Assembly (NCBI RefSeq): GCF_000226115.1
Contig: NC_016461.1
Coordinates: 1,984,001-2,048,000 of the forward strand
Origin: Thermothielavioides terrestris NRRL 8126
Lineage: Eukaryota > Ascomycota > Sordariomycetes > Sordariales > Chaetomiaceae
Reading direction: 5' to 3'
Length of the DNA stretch: 64,000 nt
In this document: positions 34,122 through 45,416 of the stretch, one piece after another
Layout: every line of letters starts with the position of its first letter
Numbering within the stretch: the stretch's first letter is position 1
The notes under the pieces: generated by a model
Seen by the model: the letters and a program-made list of their open reading frames with translations, nothing else
Told to the model about the DNA's origin: nothing
The model's database searches: none
Program-made: the position numbers and the translations under genes

Positions 34122-35868
34122 ATGGCGCTGCAGGCGGCTTACAAGCAGTTTCTTGCTGCGCCTAGCTCGTCGGCACTCGCAGAAAACGCGTCGCTGCACT
34201 ATGTGACCACCACGTCGAGCTTCGCCGGCGCGACCGAGATCATCAAGCACCTGGCCTCGGTGCGCAACAAGATTAAGAAGCAGAAGGAAGACGCTCTGTT
34301 TGCCGTGGAGGACCAGCATGCGCTCGCCATTGAACTCGACACCACGCTCGAGTTCGTCAGCAGCGGCGGCCCATACCTCCCTGGGTTGGACGACAACTTC
34401 CTCGCCGACCGCACCGTTCACCTTGCTGTTGTACGTCGCCACCAGGCCTGTGAGGTTCTCTCGTGCCGCTCCTGCTAACCTGCGTCCGCACTAGACACAC
34501 GTCGTGACGTTCAATGGCGAAGGCAAGATCACAGCCATCCGCCAGAGCTGGGACCAGGGCGCGCTTCTTAAGCAAGTCGAGGTGATTGGCAGGACCGGCC
34601 AGAATTGGCCCATTCGCGACAGCAAGGCGCAGATCAGCCTCATTGCAAAATGCGTCGCCGGTGACGGCACTGGCGTCGCTCCTACCGAAGCCCTTCCCAC
34701 GCGCTCGCGCAGCTCGACCAACGCCATGCGCGACCCGCATGCGTCGCTGGACCTGTTTGCGCCGCGCGATGAGCTCGAGAGCATTCCCGCAGCAGTCATC
34801 TCGCCCTACGCCGGCCGGAGACCTCGCCAGCGGTCCTTCACCGAGATTCTGGGCGACGAGCCCGTCGAGGAGCCCGGCTCGCCCAGCAACGGCCGCGAGC
34901 GTTCGCAGTCCCCTAGCAAGGCTGTCGCGCCCAAGGTCGGCGCCGGCAAGAACTTCCAGCCGATGCGCCTCTTTGATATGGACGAGAACGACCTTGCCGC
35001 CGAGACACACGAGCCGAAGCCGTCCACTGAGCGTCTCATGCGAGTGGACCCAAAGAAGTACCAGCACTTCGACTTTGACGACGGCTCAGAGACTCCGGCT
35101 GCTGCTGCTGCCCCCGCCCCGAAACCAGCGCCGGATCGGAAGAGCAAACACGAAAGCAACTGGTCGTTTGAGGACTTCGTGACGCCAGTCAAGCCGGTCG
35201 CCAGCCGCGGAATTCACCGCGCTCGCGACGTGCGCCACTGGGGCGCCGACAACGAGGTGCTCGAGAACACGCCCGCGCCGCGGCCGGCCGTGAGCAAGCC
35301 GCGCCGCGATGCCGAGGCTCACTTCGAGCTGGTGGACGACGGCCCGGAGAGCGAGGGGCCGCGCCACGCCGGCCGGCCGCCGCGCGGCGCGCAGCACAAC
35401 GAGGGCCTGCACCTGTACGACAACCGGCTGCACGTGGAGGAGGGCACGGTGCCGTCGCCGGAGCCGCCGGCGCTGGGCAACATCACCAACCTCAAGGACC
35501 GGGGCCGGGACTTCGAGGCGCACTTCAACTTCACGGACGAGTCGCCCCACCACGCCGGCGCCAACGACCCGCCGCCCAAGGTGTCCGAGGACCGCAAGAA
35601 GGCGGTGCGCATGATGGAGAGCAACTGGGCCCCCTATGACGAGTCGCCCGCGTCGCGCAAGGAGAACGACGACCCCAACCACCACCCCAAGCGCGCCGCC
35701 GACGACCACCGCGGCATCGCCATCGCCGGCGACGGCATGGGCGGCAAGAAGGGCTCCGCCCGCGGCTGGCTTGCCGGCGACGCCGACGACGCCGACCAGC
35801 TGCCTGTCCCCGCCAGGAAGGGCGGCCGCGGGCCCCCGGCCAAGTCCGATAACTTCTGGGACTTTTAA
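34122..35868 (+). CDS. NTF2-like domain protein with disordered motif-repeat tail
   Basis: Exons 34122-34430 and 34495-35868 encode 560 aa. Residues 1-175 resemble an NTF2-like cone fold: YKQFLAAPSS, FAGATEIIKHLASVRNKIKK, the beta strands LAIELDTTLEFVSSGG, and THVVTFNGEGKITAIRQSWDQGALLKQV. The remaining 385 residues are acidic/basic, Pro-rich and probably disordered, with spaced aromatic-acidic motifs: HFDFDDGSE (about 293), NWSFEDFVTP (about 325), HFELVDDGP (about 379), HFNFTDESP (about 446), NWAPYDESP (about 485) and the C-terminal NFWDF. These look like linear binding motifs. The family appears to be fungal and I cannot give it a proven function. The intron is GT-AG, 64 nt. The N-terminal fold suggests ligand or protein binding, not catalysis. 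Confidence 0.82.
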
Positions 35869-36720
35869 AAGAGGGCGGAGACAACACTTGTCCGCCTGCC
35901 TGCCTGGGTGGGCACGCATGCATGCATGCAATGTGATGCCGGGCCGCGGACCACGGACGGCGGGCCTACCTTGCCCGGTGATGACTGACGTTTTCTTTTT
36001 CTTTTTTTACGCGCTGTTCATGAATGCACGAGGACGAGAACACCGGACTCCAGAACATAACATACATCTTAAGTTGTACCCAGCCGCTGGCGGGTCCTCC
36101 CCTTCTTGTCGATGTTTTTCGTTTTTCTTTTCTTTTCTTCCGCCGAATTTTTCTTTTTGTTATCTCCCCCCAGCGACCAGTGTGTCGCTTCGTTCGGCTG
36201 GCGCGGCAACGTCCCTGTTGTTGTAAATGGAGTACCAGGCAGGCTGTATCATTCACCACGGATCCCCCTGATATGTGTGTGTGTGTGGAGTGGAATGAGA
36301 CGGCCCAAGGCGGGTGGCGCATGCATGTCGGATGCCGCGGGATCTCTTCTGTTTGTCTATTATCTTTTCGTCGGTTTGTTTGATAGCAGCCAGAATACAC
36401 GGGCATTTTAGTTGTGCTTTTCTGGCCTCGAGGACGGGGTTCGTGTGTCTTGATCGATGCGCTGTCTGTGAGATTGCTGAGTGTAGACCACCGGTCCTCG
36501 GCCCCGTGGTAAATAAAGTTAGTTGCTGACTTGCCAGCCAGCGCCGCCACGGTGGTTAGTTAGGTAGAGCACATTGCGCGACGAATCCACGGAAAAGTTC
36601 ACCAGAGCCAGGCCGTCAAAACGTGCCATTTTATTGCCGTTTTCACTTTTAAGAACAGGGTCTACCGATCCTCTGGTTACTTATAACAACGAGAAAAAGA
36701 GAGAGCGCGAGCTAGACCAG
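35869..36720. other. convergent intergenic region
   Basis: 3' regions of the NTF2-like and permease genes. T-rich stretches at 35992-36008 and 36115-36160 are probable 3' UTR, followed by a (TG)n run near 36275. No gene. Confidence 0.5.
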
Positions 36721-38948
36721 TCAACATAAAAACCGATACACGCGCTTCCACATGGGCCACCCCCTCCGCAGCCTCTCCTCCTCTTCCTCCTCAGCCTCCT
36801 CCTCCTCATCCTTCCGTTCCCGCCTCCGCAGCGCGGAAAGGGCATGGTGGTGATGATAATGATGGTAGCCAAAGTCGCGCCGGCCCGTGTCGACGTCCAT
36901 GTCCGCGACGCGCACGATGTGCGTGCGGAACCAGGCCTTGTAGCCGACGTAGCAGGCCAGCACGATCGGCGCGCACAGGTACTGCAGGAAGAAGTTCTCC
37001 GCGACGTCGCGCGCGCTGTCGAGGGGGACGGTTGTGCCGCCGCCGGTTGTGGTTGTTGTGGTTGAGGAGGAGGAGGAGGAAGGCTGGGGGACGGGCCAGG
37101 CGGCGGTCCAGAACTGGGCGAGCAGCACGAGGACGTTCATGGTCAGGCCGACCCAGGAGCCGGGGACGCCGACCTGGGAGCGGAAGGCGAGGGCGTGCAG
37201 GGAGCGGCCCTTGGCGGCCCAGGCGCGGCGGAAGCGGATGTGGGCGAGGCAGATGGAGCCCCAGGTGAAGATGGACGAGAGGGCGGACACGGCGAGCAGC
37301 CAGTTGAGCACGTCGGACTCCTGGTGCAGGTCGGCGAGGTAGCCGAGCAGGCCGACGGCCGAGGCGGCGAGGATGGCCACGAGCGGGCGGCCGCGGCGGT
37401 CGACATAGCCGAGGATGGACGGCGCCTGGCCCTGGTCGGCGAGGGCGGCGAGCGTGCGCGACGAGCCGAACACGGCGCTGTTGCCGACCGATATGACGGC
37501 CACGAGTATGACGCCGTTCATGATGCCCGGGAGGACGGCGATGCCGGCGCTCTCGATGGCGATGACGAAGGGAGAGGCGGACGCGTCGGCGGCGGACTTG
37601 GCGCCTAGGAGACGCGGGTGGTTGTGAGGCACCAGCAAGCCGATGAGGGTCAGGGCGACGATGTAGAACAGCGTGATGCGCCAGAAGACCTGCTTGATGG
37701 CGGTAGGCAGGGATTTACGGGGGTTCACCGTCTCGGCCGCGGCAAGCCCGACGAGCTCGGTGCCGGTAAAAGCGAAGGCGGCCGTGACGAAGACGGCGCA
37801 GAGGCCTTTGAACCCGTTGTTGAAGGCGCCTGGGTCGTGCCAGAAGCGGCCGCCGATGTAGCCTTCGTTGGGGAAGCCGCCAATGTTGATGACGATGCCG
37901 AGGAGGCTGAGAGCTTGTGAGTAACACTCCCTGGCGGCCAACAAGGTGGTGCGAGCGCCTACATGAATCCGATGACGGCCATGACCTTGAACAGGGCGAA
38001 GACAAATTCGGCTTCGCCGTAGCCTTTGACACCAAACAAGTTGATGACGACGATGGTGGCGAGGAAGATGGTGATGAAGATAGACCGGTCTAGGTTGCTG
38101 TTCCAGTAGCCAACCGTGATGGAGGCAGCGATGATCTCGAGAGGCAGGGTGACCAGCCACTGCAGGGCATAGCTGGGACTGTCAGTGCCGGCTGGCGCTG
38201 ACACAGATGCTCAGGGGGGGGTTAACTCACTTCCAGCCCATGGCGAAGCCCCACGCGGGGTCGAGAAAGCGGGTCGAGTAAGCCGAGAAGGAACCGGCAA
38301 CGGGGAAGGTCACGGCGAGTTCCCCAAGGGCTTGGATGGTGCAGTACAGCATGCAGCCCATGAAGAGGTAGGCGATCAGTACAGCCGCCGGGCCGCCGGT
38401 GTAGAGGGCCTTGCCAGACGCCACGAATAGGCCGGTGCCTTGAAGTAGTGCATTTCGGTCAGTCCGGTGTTGCTCGAACGGGCCAGATGGCCGACTCTCT
38501 TATACACATGCTCCAGGCCGGACTGGGAGGGGCACTGCCTACCGATACTCCCGCCGATGGCAATCATCTGGAGATGCCTCGACTTCAGCTCGCGAGACAG
38601 CAGCGTATTGGCGGTGTTGACATTCGCCGCGTGCATGTCGAAGTAGGGGCGCCACTGCTGCTGCTGCTGCTGCTGCTGCTGCGGCGGCTGCTGCTCGCGG
38701 CTGGACCGCCTGTCGACCGCGTTAATGGCGGACGCGGGCGTGACATGGAGGCCCGGGTCGCGGCGGAACGAGTCCAGCCAGCGCCGGAGCAGGCGGGAGG
38801 GGTGGCGGTGGTGCTCGCGATGGTGCCGATCGTCGTGATAATAGGCCGATGCGCCGCCCCGGGTGCTCAGGACGCTGCCCTGCGCCCACGAGTCCGCCTT
38901 GGGGCGGAGATCGGCCATCTCGACATCAACATCGCGGGACAGGCGCAT
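36721..38948 (-). CDS. amino-acid permease (APC superfamily, fungal YAT/GAP1 type)
   Basis: Plasma-membrane proton/amino-acid symporter. Exons 38948-38543, 38438-38231, 38172-37963 and 37906-36721 encode 669 aa. A long cytosolic N-terminus (about 1-130) includes a polyGln run. Then comes LKSRHLQMIAIGGSIGTGLF, the diagnostic permease motif opening TM1. About twelve hydrophobic segments follow, including FTGTELVGLAAAE of TM6 and the loop ETVNPRKSLPTAIKQVFWRI. The C-terminus holds poly-His and poly-Glu stretches and ends YRFLC, matching the FWC-type palmitoylated end of Gap1-family transporters. ATG 38948 is the first ATG in the open exon. A 104-nt first intron interrupts the TM1 motif. Substrate specificity cannot be inferred. 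Confidence 0.93.
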
Positions 38949-40335
38949 GGTCCAGGGCGAGGTCGTGATGGGCGGGGAGCTGCACGATGCGGGAGTGCTG
39001 CCACAGCCCGGCGGCACAAAAGCACCCCGGGGCTCGAGTCTGGCGGCGATCCCCGGGACGGACTGACTCGCGCGTGTCTCGCTGGGCAGCGGGGCAGAGA
39101 TGTGGAAAACTCGCTGGCCACGCCCAGGCCCCCCAGCATCTCTGGCGATCGCCCTTGTCGCTGACGTCCTTGGCCGGGACGTGCGTGAGAAGCGACGAGC
39201 TAACTATGTATCGTTAGTGTGTAGGTAAGTTTTGCGGCGGCCTGCCCCACCCCGACGTCTCATCCTCGGGTATGCTGGCGTCGACGAGTCGGGTGGAAAA
39301 TGCGCACGCGGTGCCACACCTATCAAGGCCGGGGTTGCTGGTTGTGATCGTGGTTGTGACCCCAGAATGGGCGGTCCGCTTATCAGCGGACACAACCCAG
39401 GCATTGCATGCTCCCTTCGACTCCATTGGTAACCCGAAAAACCGGTTAAGATAAGTGATTACCTGCAGGATTGGCTGACTGCTGGGCCTGTGCCGGATCC
39501 GAAATCCAGGATTAGGTGGGGTTGGAGGATGAGACTGGGCAGTCCATTGGGACAGGGGCCTTTACTGTCGCGTGCTGTGACCCACACTGCCAGGCCCCAA
39601 TTGTGGGGTTGCCCTACTTGAGGTTGCCTGTGGAGTTGGGAGTGGAGTGGGAACACTCTGTGGACGGAAGCTTAAGACACCCACTCACTGCTCTGGTCGT
39701 CCCTCTTTCAAATGCGCCATCTGGTGCACGCCAAATGAAGCTTGGTTTTAACGTAACTGCCCCCGGTTCCCAGGTTGCACTCACCATTTAAGGTACCAGC
39801 CCACCTACCTAGTGTGCCATCGCTGCAACGCAGGACCAGGCCCGCTAACTAAAACCACAGCCTCGGGACCGACCGCTTTCCTTCGTGTGCGCATGTAACA
39901 TCAGATGAACGTCTTCAACGTTACCTATAGTGTATTCGTCACTCTGCCTACACTAGGCCTCGGCGTGTACACTATGTCTGTGGTAGTGTAAACCACCAGC
40001 CGAAAGAAACCCGGTCGTCATTCATCAGCCACAAGCTTGGTGAGACGGCACGGGCCGAGGAGAAATAAGCAAACATACCTATGTTTGTCTCAGATCCCAT
40101 CGTTACCCCATCCCGCAAGGGGGAACACGCCCAACACGTTCTAGCCTAGTCGACACGTGCAGAGGCTGCAGGCTCCAAGATATGATTTCTTTTTACTCCA
40201 ATTCCCAAAAAAAACGCCGCAGAGAAATCTGTATACATGCGCCACACTTAATCAGCCGGCCCCAGACTATGCTATGCTAGTCAAGTCGTCTAAAAGCATC
40301 GCTCATCAACAACGCCATCCTCTTCGTCCGTCCGC
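38949..40335. other. intergenic between permease and mannosidase
   Basis: Promoter side of the permease and 3' side of the mannosidase. It contains GGTACC...CACCTACCTAG near 39792. No supported ORF. Confidence 0.5.
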
Positions 40336-42863
40336 CTACTCAATGATCTTCCCCTCCGCATCCCGCGGCTTCCTCTTCCACCCGGTCGAGAACAGCGGCC
40401 CCATGTCGAAGCGCGGCAGCGGATGCGCCTCGGTGTTGAACACCACCTTGTCCAGCGGCAGCAGGTCGTCGGGCGAGAACAGCAGGTAGAAGTACTTGAG
40501 CGTCTCGGCGAGCCAGAAGCTCTCCATGTTGTCGCGCGTGGCCGGCGGGACCGTGTTGGCGTTGGCGAGGCTGGTGAAGCCGCCGCCGCCGTCGACGGCC
40601 GTGTGGTTCATGAAGCTCTTGAACATGTCCCAGCCCCAGTCGCGGTACTTGGGGTCGCCCGTGATGCGCCACATGTAGAATAGGCTCTCCACCGTCTCGG
40701 GCCGCTGCAGGTTGTGGCTGTCGAGCGGCTTGACCTCGTAGTCGCGCCGCCACGCCGCGTCCGGCGCCGGGTCGAACTCGGCCGGCGCCTCGTGCGGCGC
40801 CGACTCGGGCAGCGGCGGCCGCGCGATCTTGAAATACGTGATCTCCGCCGCGAGGCCCGTCGCCATGTACTTGTACATGCCCCAGCACGTGTGCATCAGC
40901 TCGCGCGCCAGCTGCATGTCGGCCTCGTCCTGCTTGGTCCACGTCGGCAGCTTCTTGGCCTCTTTCTCCGTCAGCCCGCCCGTCACCGCCAGCGCGATCG
41001 TGCCCGGCATGAAGCAGACGAGGTGGTCCATCTTGGGCAAGAGGTCGCCGCCCAGCCCGCTTGGTCGCTCGCCGATGATGGTGAACCGAGACGGCTCCGT
41101 GTAGGTGACGAGGTGCTTCCTGACGCCCTGCAGGGCCTCCTGCCACATCTCCCGGTACACGGGCTCTTTCTTGTTGGTTTGCAGATACTGCTTGATCAGA
41201 TATTCGTAGTACGAGTCGCCGCGGCTGCCGAGCCGGATGTTTTCGCCCTGGAACTTGCCCGTCACCGCCGAAATGTAAATCGGCACCAGGCCGTCCCGTG
41301 CACCGTTGTCGTCCACGACCTGCATCACCCGCTCGGCCTTGTCCCAGAACTCCTTCTCGCCTGTCAGCTTGGCGAGGTACTTGAACTCCAACTGCAGCGT
41401 CGTGGTCTCGGCCGTCGATGACGCCCCATTGTCGGTGTGTGAGGGGATGCCCTTGTACTGCCCCAGGTTGACGCTGGCGTACGGGATCCCAGACGGCGAG
41501 GTGAAGGCCGCCATCAGCCGGTCTGCTAGATCCTTTGCTTTTTCGAGGTACAGATCCTCCCCCGGGGTCCCCGGGTCGTCGTCCGAAATTGGCGCCAAGT
41601 CGGGGAACTCGGTCGACAGATAATGCGCTGACAGCAACCCTCCGAGCATCCGAATTGTCGTCTCGAACGTGTTCACGTCCTGGTCCTGGTCCCAGGTCAG
41701 CGACTTAGACAGCCACTCCCGCGCGTGCGTCAGCCGGCTGGTAAGGTTCATCAGCATCAGCGTGTCGAGCGAGTCGATGATGATCCAGCCCAGCCCCTTC
41801 GGCGCCATCCGCCTCCCGTTCCTGGACTCGGGGTGGAACTCATCATAGCCTGCCGCCCGGGTGTCAGCACATCATTCTCCCCCATTACGGTCCGAATGAC
41901 GAGCAAACGAAGAAAACACAAGGACGCACCCCACGCATATCTCTCATACGCATCCCAGCTCAACTCCATGGCCTCCACAACCCGCTGCCTCCTCTTCAAC
42001 CAATCCTTCCTCCTCCCCCCACCATCAGCGCCCTCCCTCTCCTCCTGCCTCAGCCAGCCCCACTGATTCAGCCTCGTCACCGCCCGCTCCTGGTGCTCCG
42101 CAAACAAGCCGGTCCACCACACCAGCGCCGCCACGACCACCAGCAGCAGCAGCCCGCACGCCCGCTTCCGCCGGTACAGCGGCCGCCTCCAACCCCCCGC
42201 CCCGCCGGGCGGGTACATGTACGGCTTGTCCTTGTACATGGGCAGGGCGGTGGCGGAGGCGCGGCCGTGGTGGTGCGGCGAGAACAGGCTCTGCACGCCG
42301 CCTAGGACGCCGCCGCCGGTGGCGCGCTGGCGGGAGGACGCGGTGGCGGCTGCCCAGAGGCGGTCTTCGTTCTGGCGCTGCGGGTTCGTGAAGGAGGGCA
42401 CATTCCGTGGCACACCAAACGACATGTCCTTTTCTTTGTCCTTTTCCTTGTCCTTGTCCTTATTCTTGCGGGGCAGGGCCTGTTTTTCTAGGTCAATGTC
42501 CGGGCGGGGTTGCGGCTGCTGCTGTCGGCGATCGAGTTGATAGGGAGCGCCTGTCCTGTGCTTCTGCTTCCGCTCCTGCTGCGGTTCGGCTACGGCGTCG
42601 GTGTGGTCGCCGCCGGTGTCGAGCGCTGCGGCCGCGGCCCCGGCGAGCACCTGCTGCGCGGACTGGACTACCTCTCCCGCCTTGTCGCGGAGGTCAGCGG
42701 CTGCGGACTGGGTCGCGGTGGCAGCGGTTCGGATTATTTGGTGCAACGGAGCAGGGAAAGGGTTGTTGCTCGGCGAGTTGTAGCTCCGGTTGCTCTTCCA
42801 CGTGGCGATCGGGGGCCGGTTCAAGCTGCCAGTGCGGATGTTGAAGGGGTCTCGGACGTTCAT
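40336..42863 (-). CDS. GH47 alpha-1,2-mannosidase, type II membrane protein
   Basis: Trims alpha-1,2-mannose from N-glycans in the ER/Golgi. Exons 42863-41930 and 41849-40336 encode 815 aa. The cytosolic N-terminus is very long (about 236 aa) and low-complexity, with a KDKDKEKDKEKD run. It is followed by RRKR and one membrane anchor (CGLLLLVVVAALVWWTGLF, about 236-254). The GH47 domain (about 300-815) contains YDEFHPESRN, GLGWIIIDSLDTLMLMNL, ETTIRMLGGLLSAHYLS, HLVCFMPGTIAL and the C-terminal FNTEAHPL, whose Thr binds the essential calcium. Cysteines in LVCFMPG and LMHTCWGMY form the usual disulphide. The in-frame ATG 42863 was chosen; upstream there is only a TTG. No ER retention tail is evident. 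Start-site uncertainty affects only the extra N-terminus. Confidence 0.93.
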
Positions 42864-43685
42864 TGGGATGCACCAGCCGCAGGCCGTCAAGACATGGTTT
42901 TGGCAGCCATACCGAACCTAGGAAGAAGTGGTGGGAGGACGATCTGGCTCAAGGAAAAGGCATGGATAACGTTACAGTAAAGTGTCCCGTACAGAATACG
43001 GAATACAGATTCGAGCTAACATTAATTACGGCCGAGATCTAGGTACAGTACCTTTAACTAACCAATTAAGTGCCAAGACGGGAGTGGGACCAAACAAACA
43101 CTCAGCCCTGCGCTCGCGATGCGCGACAGCCCAGGGACAATGCGGCTTGGCCCGACGACAACGCCAACGGGGGCTCAAACTGACCGACATCTGTGATATC
43201 TTTGATTCTGTGATGACGGTATGGTGCCAGGAGAACTCTAACTCTCTGGCGCGAGGAGAGACCGGGAGCCCAAGCGCAGATCATCAGGACGTTAGGAAGG
43301 TCCAGGGTGAGGGTCATCGATCGGAGCTGCCCAAATCACAGAGAGTCGTGATATCCAACTTCTTCAGTGTGTTGAAGAGTACCTAGATGAGTAGCTTGGA
43401 GCCGTTAACCTCGCAGGTGAAACATGCTCTTGTCGCCGCCATCCCGCTGTAATAAGCAAAGAGGCAAGCGACAGCAGCAGAACGGAGGGAATAAAAGGGC
43501 AAAAGAAACGAGCGCAAAGTGCAAAGACGAGACGATAGAAAAAGGAATCGTGATGAAGATGCATAGCCCAACAAAACCATCCAAACTCGAGAATGAACCA
43601 GGGGCGAAACCAAAAACTTTCCAGGCTGCAAAATTCAACAGCCTGTGGCCTGGCAATCATCTACATTGTCTGGTGCCTGGCCGAC
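42864..43685. other. intergenic, no clear gene
   Basis: Promoter of the mannosidase gene and 3' side of the frameshifted PD-(D/E)XK-like gene. A CTAGGTACAGTACC motif lies near 43040. Frames at 43364-43660 are not supported. Confidence 0.5.
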
Positions 43686-44839
43686 TTATTTTCGACGGCG
43701 CCTGCTGCTTGTCGAGCCCTCGGCAGGGTCCCCGACCTTCCATACCAGCGAATCGAAATAGCCATACAGCTGGTTCTCCTCGTCATAGATGATGAAGGCG
43801 GCAGTGATCAACGTTGGAGTCTGGGTTTCGCCGTCGTCGTGCAGATAGTAATAGTAATTCCGACCTTGGTGATGGGTGATATCGAGGGTGAGCACCGACT
43901 TGAGAGTCAGGACAGACTGTCCGTCTGTGGTCTCAACCCAACGTGGCCCTCTTTCAACCGCCGGGTCCGGATACTCCAACTTGACCGCCTTCTCCAATGC
44001 CAGGCCCGTAGTGTTGTGGATGAATGTTCCATCAAGCAGCGGCCAGCACGAGTCAAAGCTCGGGTAGCTGAATTTAAGTGTGTTAGGGCCAATGCCGGCA
44101 AGCCAAGCCAAGTAGAACAGACCCAGCTGAACCGTAAGGTCCTGCTGTCCACGATTTCCCCAAGGGATGGCGCGGTATATTCGACTATGTACCCGTCCTC
44201 AGCGAGATCGTTCGGCCGGTAAGAAGATGAGGAGTCCAGCGACATGTCTCGCAGACTTGATGACAGCGACGACATGGTTGTGCTTGTCGAGATGTGCCGG
44301 TAGTGGGCCGCAAGAGCCTCCGCTTGGGACGCTTGACGGGTAGTCACGGAGCTTTCTGCCGTGGGCATCGGTGTCACGCGCATAACGACGAGCTCCGCGT
44401 CCGTGATGAGAAACCCGTATCGACAGCGATTGTGGCGGCAGTAGGAGAGAATCTGGCGCACCGGGTCTTTCCAAACTTGCAGATAGCCTGGATGCAAATC
44501 GGATCGCTGGTACCAGGAACTGTGCCACTTGTTGGACAACTTGCTGTCTCCTGGCAGGAGGTTGTCATATCGGAAACTGCCATCCGATAAGGGCGACTTG
44601 CGGTCAACGGAACACAAAGCCCAGTCGGGCTTCTGTCGGCGGTCAAAGGAAGGGTCTTCGTAGGTCCGGCCGGCCCGACCGAGGTTGAGATCGAAGGCAG
44701 CATCAAGTGATGCCCACCTTGTGGTTGCCTTCCTGGCCCCCAGTCTAGCGCCCGTCTGCCTTGTCAAGAAACTGGGCGAGCAAGCGCTGGGCCCATTCAC
44801 CTGTTCCGCTCCAACTCGGTTGGCGCCTTGTTGGTGCAT
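43686..44839 (-). pseudogene. PD-(D/E)XK-like fungal protein, interrupted by a frameshift
   Basis: Two overlapping minus-strand frames form one recognisable fungal protein. The upstream part, from ATG 44839, has WASLDAAFDLNLGRAGRTYE, then KPDWALC, YDNLLPGDSKLSNKW and DPVRQILSYC...RYGFLITDAELVVMRV. Asp98-x-Lys100 in LLPGDSK and the order of motifs suggest a restriction-endonuclease-like core. Near 44171-44177 the conserved run VEYTA breaks: the continuation (AIPWGNRGQQDLTV, then LGLFYLAWLAGIGPN and on to the stop at 43686) lies in another frame. Five bases separate codons where three or six would be needed, with no intron room. Uncorrected translation ends at 43907 (310 aa). It may be a recent pseudogene or a sequencing error. 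The family is expanded in fungi and has no known role. Divergent from the FTA2-like gene. Confidence 0.6.
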
Positions 44840-45416
44840 AGTTACTCGTTGGGCCTCCAAAAAGTGCCACAGCCAACTACACGCCAAGTAGCCGCGCACG
44901 ACAATCTGAGCTCTGAAGACAGTGGGCAGATTGGCTTGATTGTATGGGTTGGTGGTGGCTAGTGCCTTGGTTGGTTGTTCCAGCTCCCAAGACCAGACCA
45001 AACTGCCCCATATCCATGCTGTGCACCGTGCCTTCCAACAACTCTTTTTGTGCCAATTACGGTTTCGGATAGCTCTGAGTTGCCCTCGAGACCTTTGCTC
45101 CCGAGCTGCTCCCGATGTCCGGATCAGGAAAAAACTAGCTCATGTTGTTGAAGCAGTAGCCGCCTTGGGGGTAGTTGGCAGTGGCGCTTTTGGAGCCCCA
45201 ACCCAACAAGCACAGGTATGAAAGACGACAGGAAGAGGATGGATAACTGCCAAGGTAGGTTGTGAACAGTCGGCAGCGCGCACCGTAATCGCACAGTAAT
45301 CGATATGCTCGCACTGTGGCGCTTTTCCTGTGTCTGCATTGCCCCAGCCAAAACCAGTTGCAAGCGCTCTGCGGAAACATCATCGGGATACCATTTGTGG
45401 CTCTCTTCTGGAAGAT
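44840..45416. promoter_or_regulatory. 577-bp bidirectional upstream region
   Basis: Separates the start codons of the PD-(D/E)XK-like and FTA2-like genes, so must hold both promoters unless 5' exons are missed. No specific site recognised. Confidence 0.4.

Noticed and set aside
38949..39017. Upstream extension of the permease from a GTG codon
   Set aside because: No ATG there; the first ATG in the frame is 38948.
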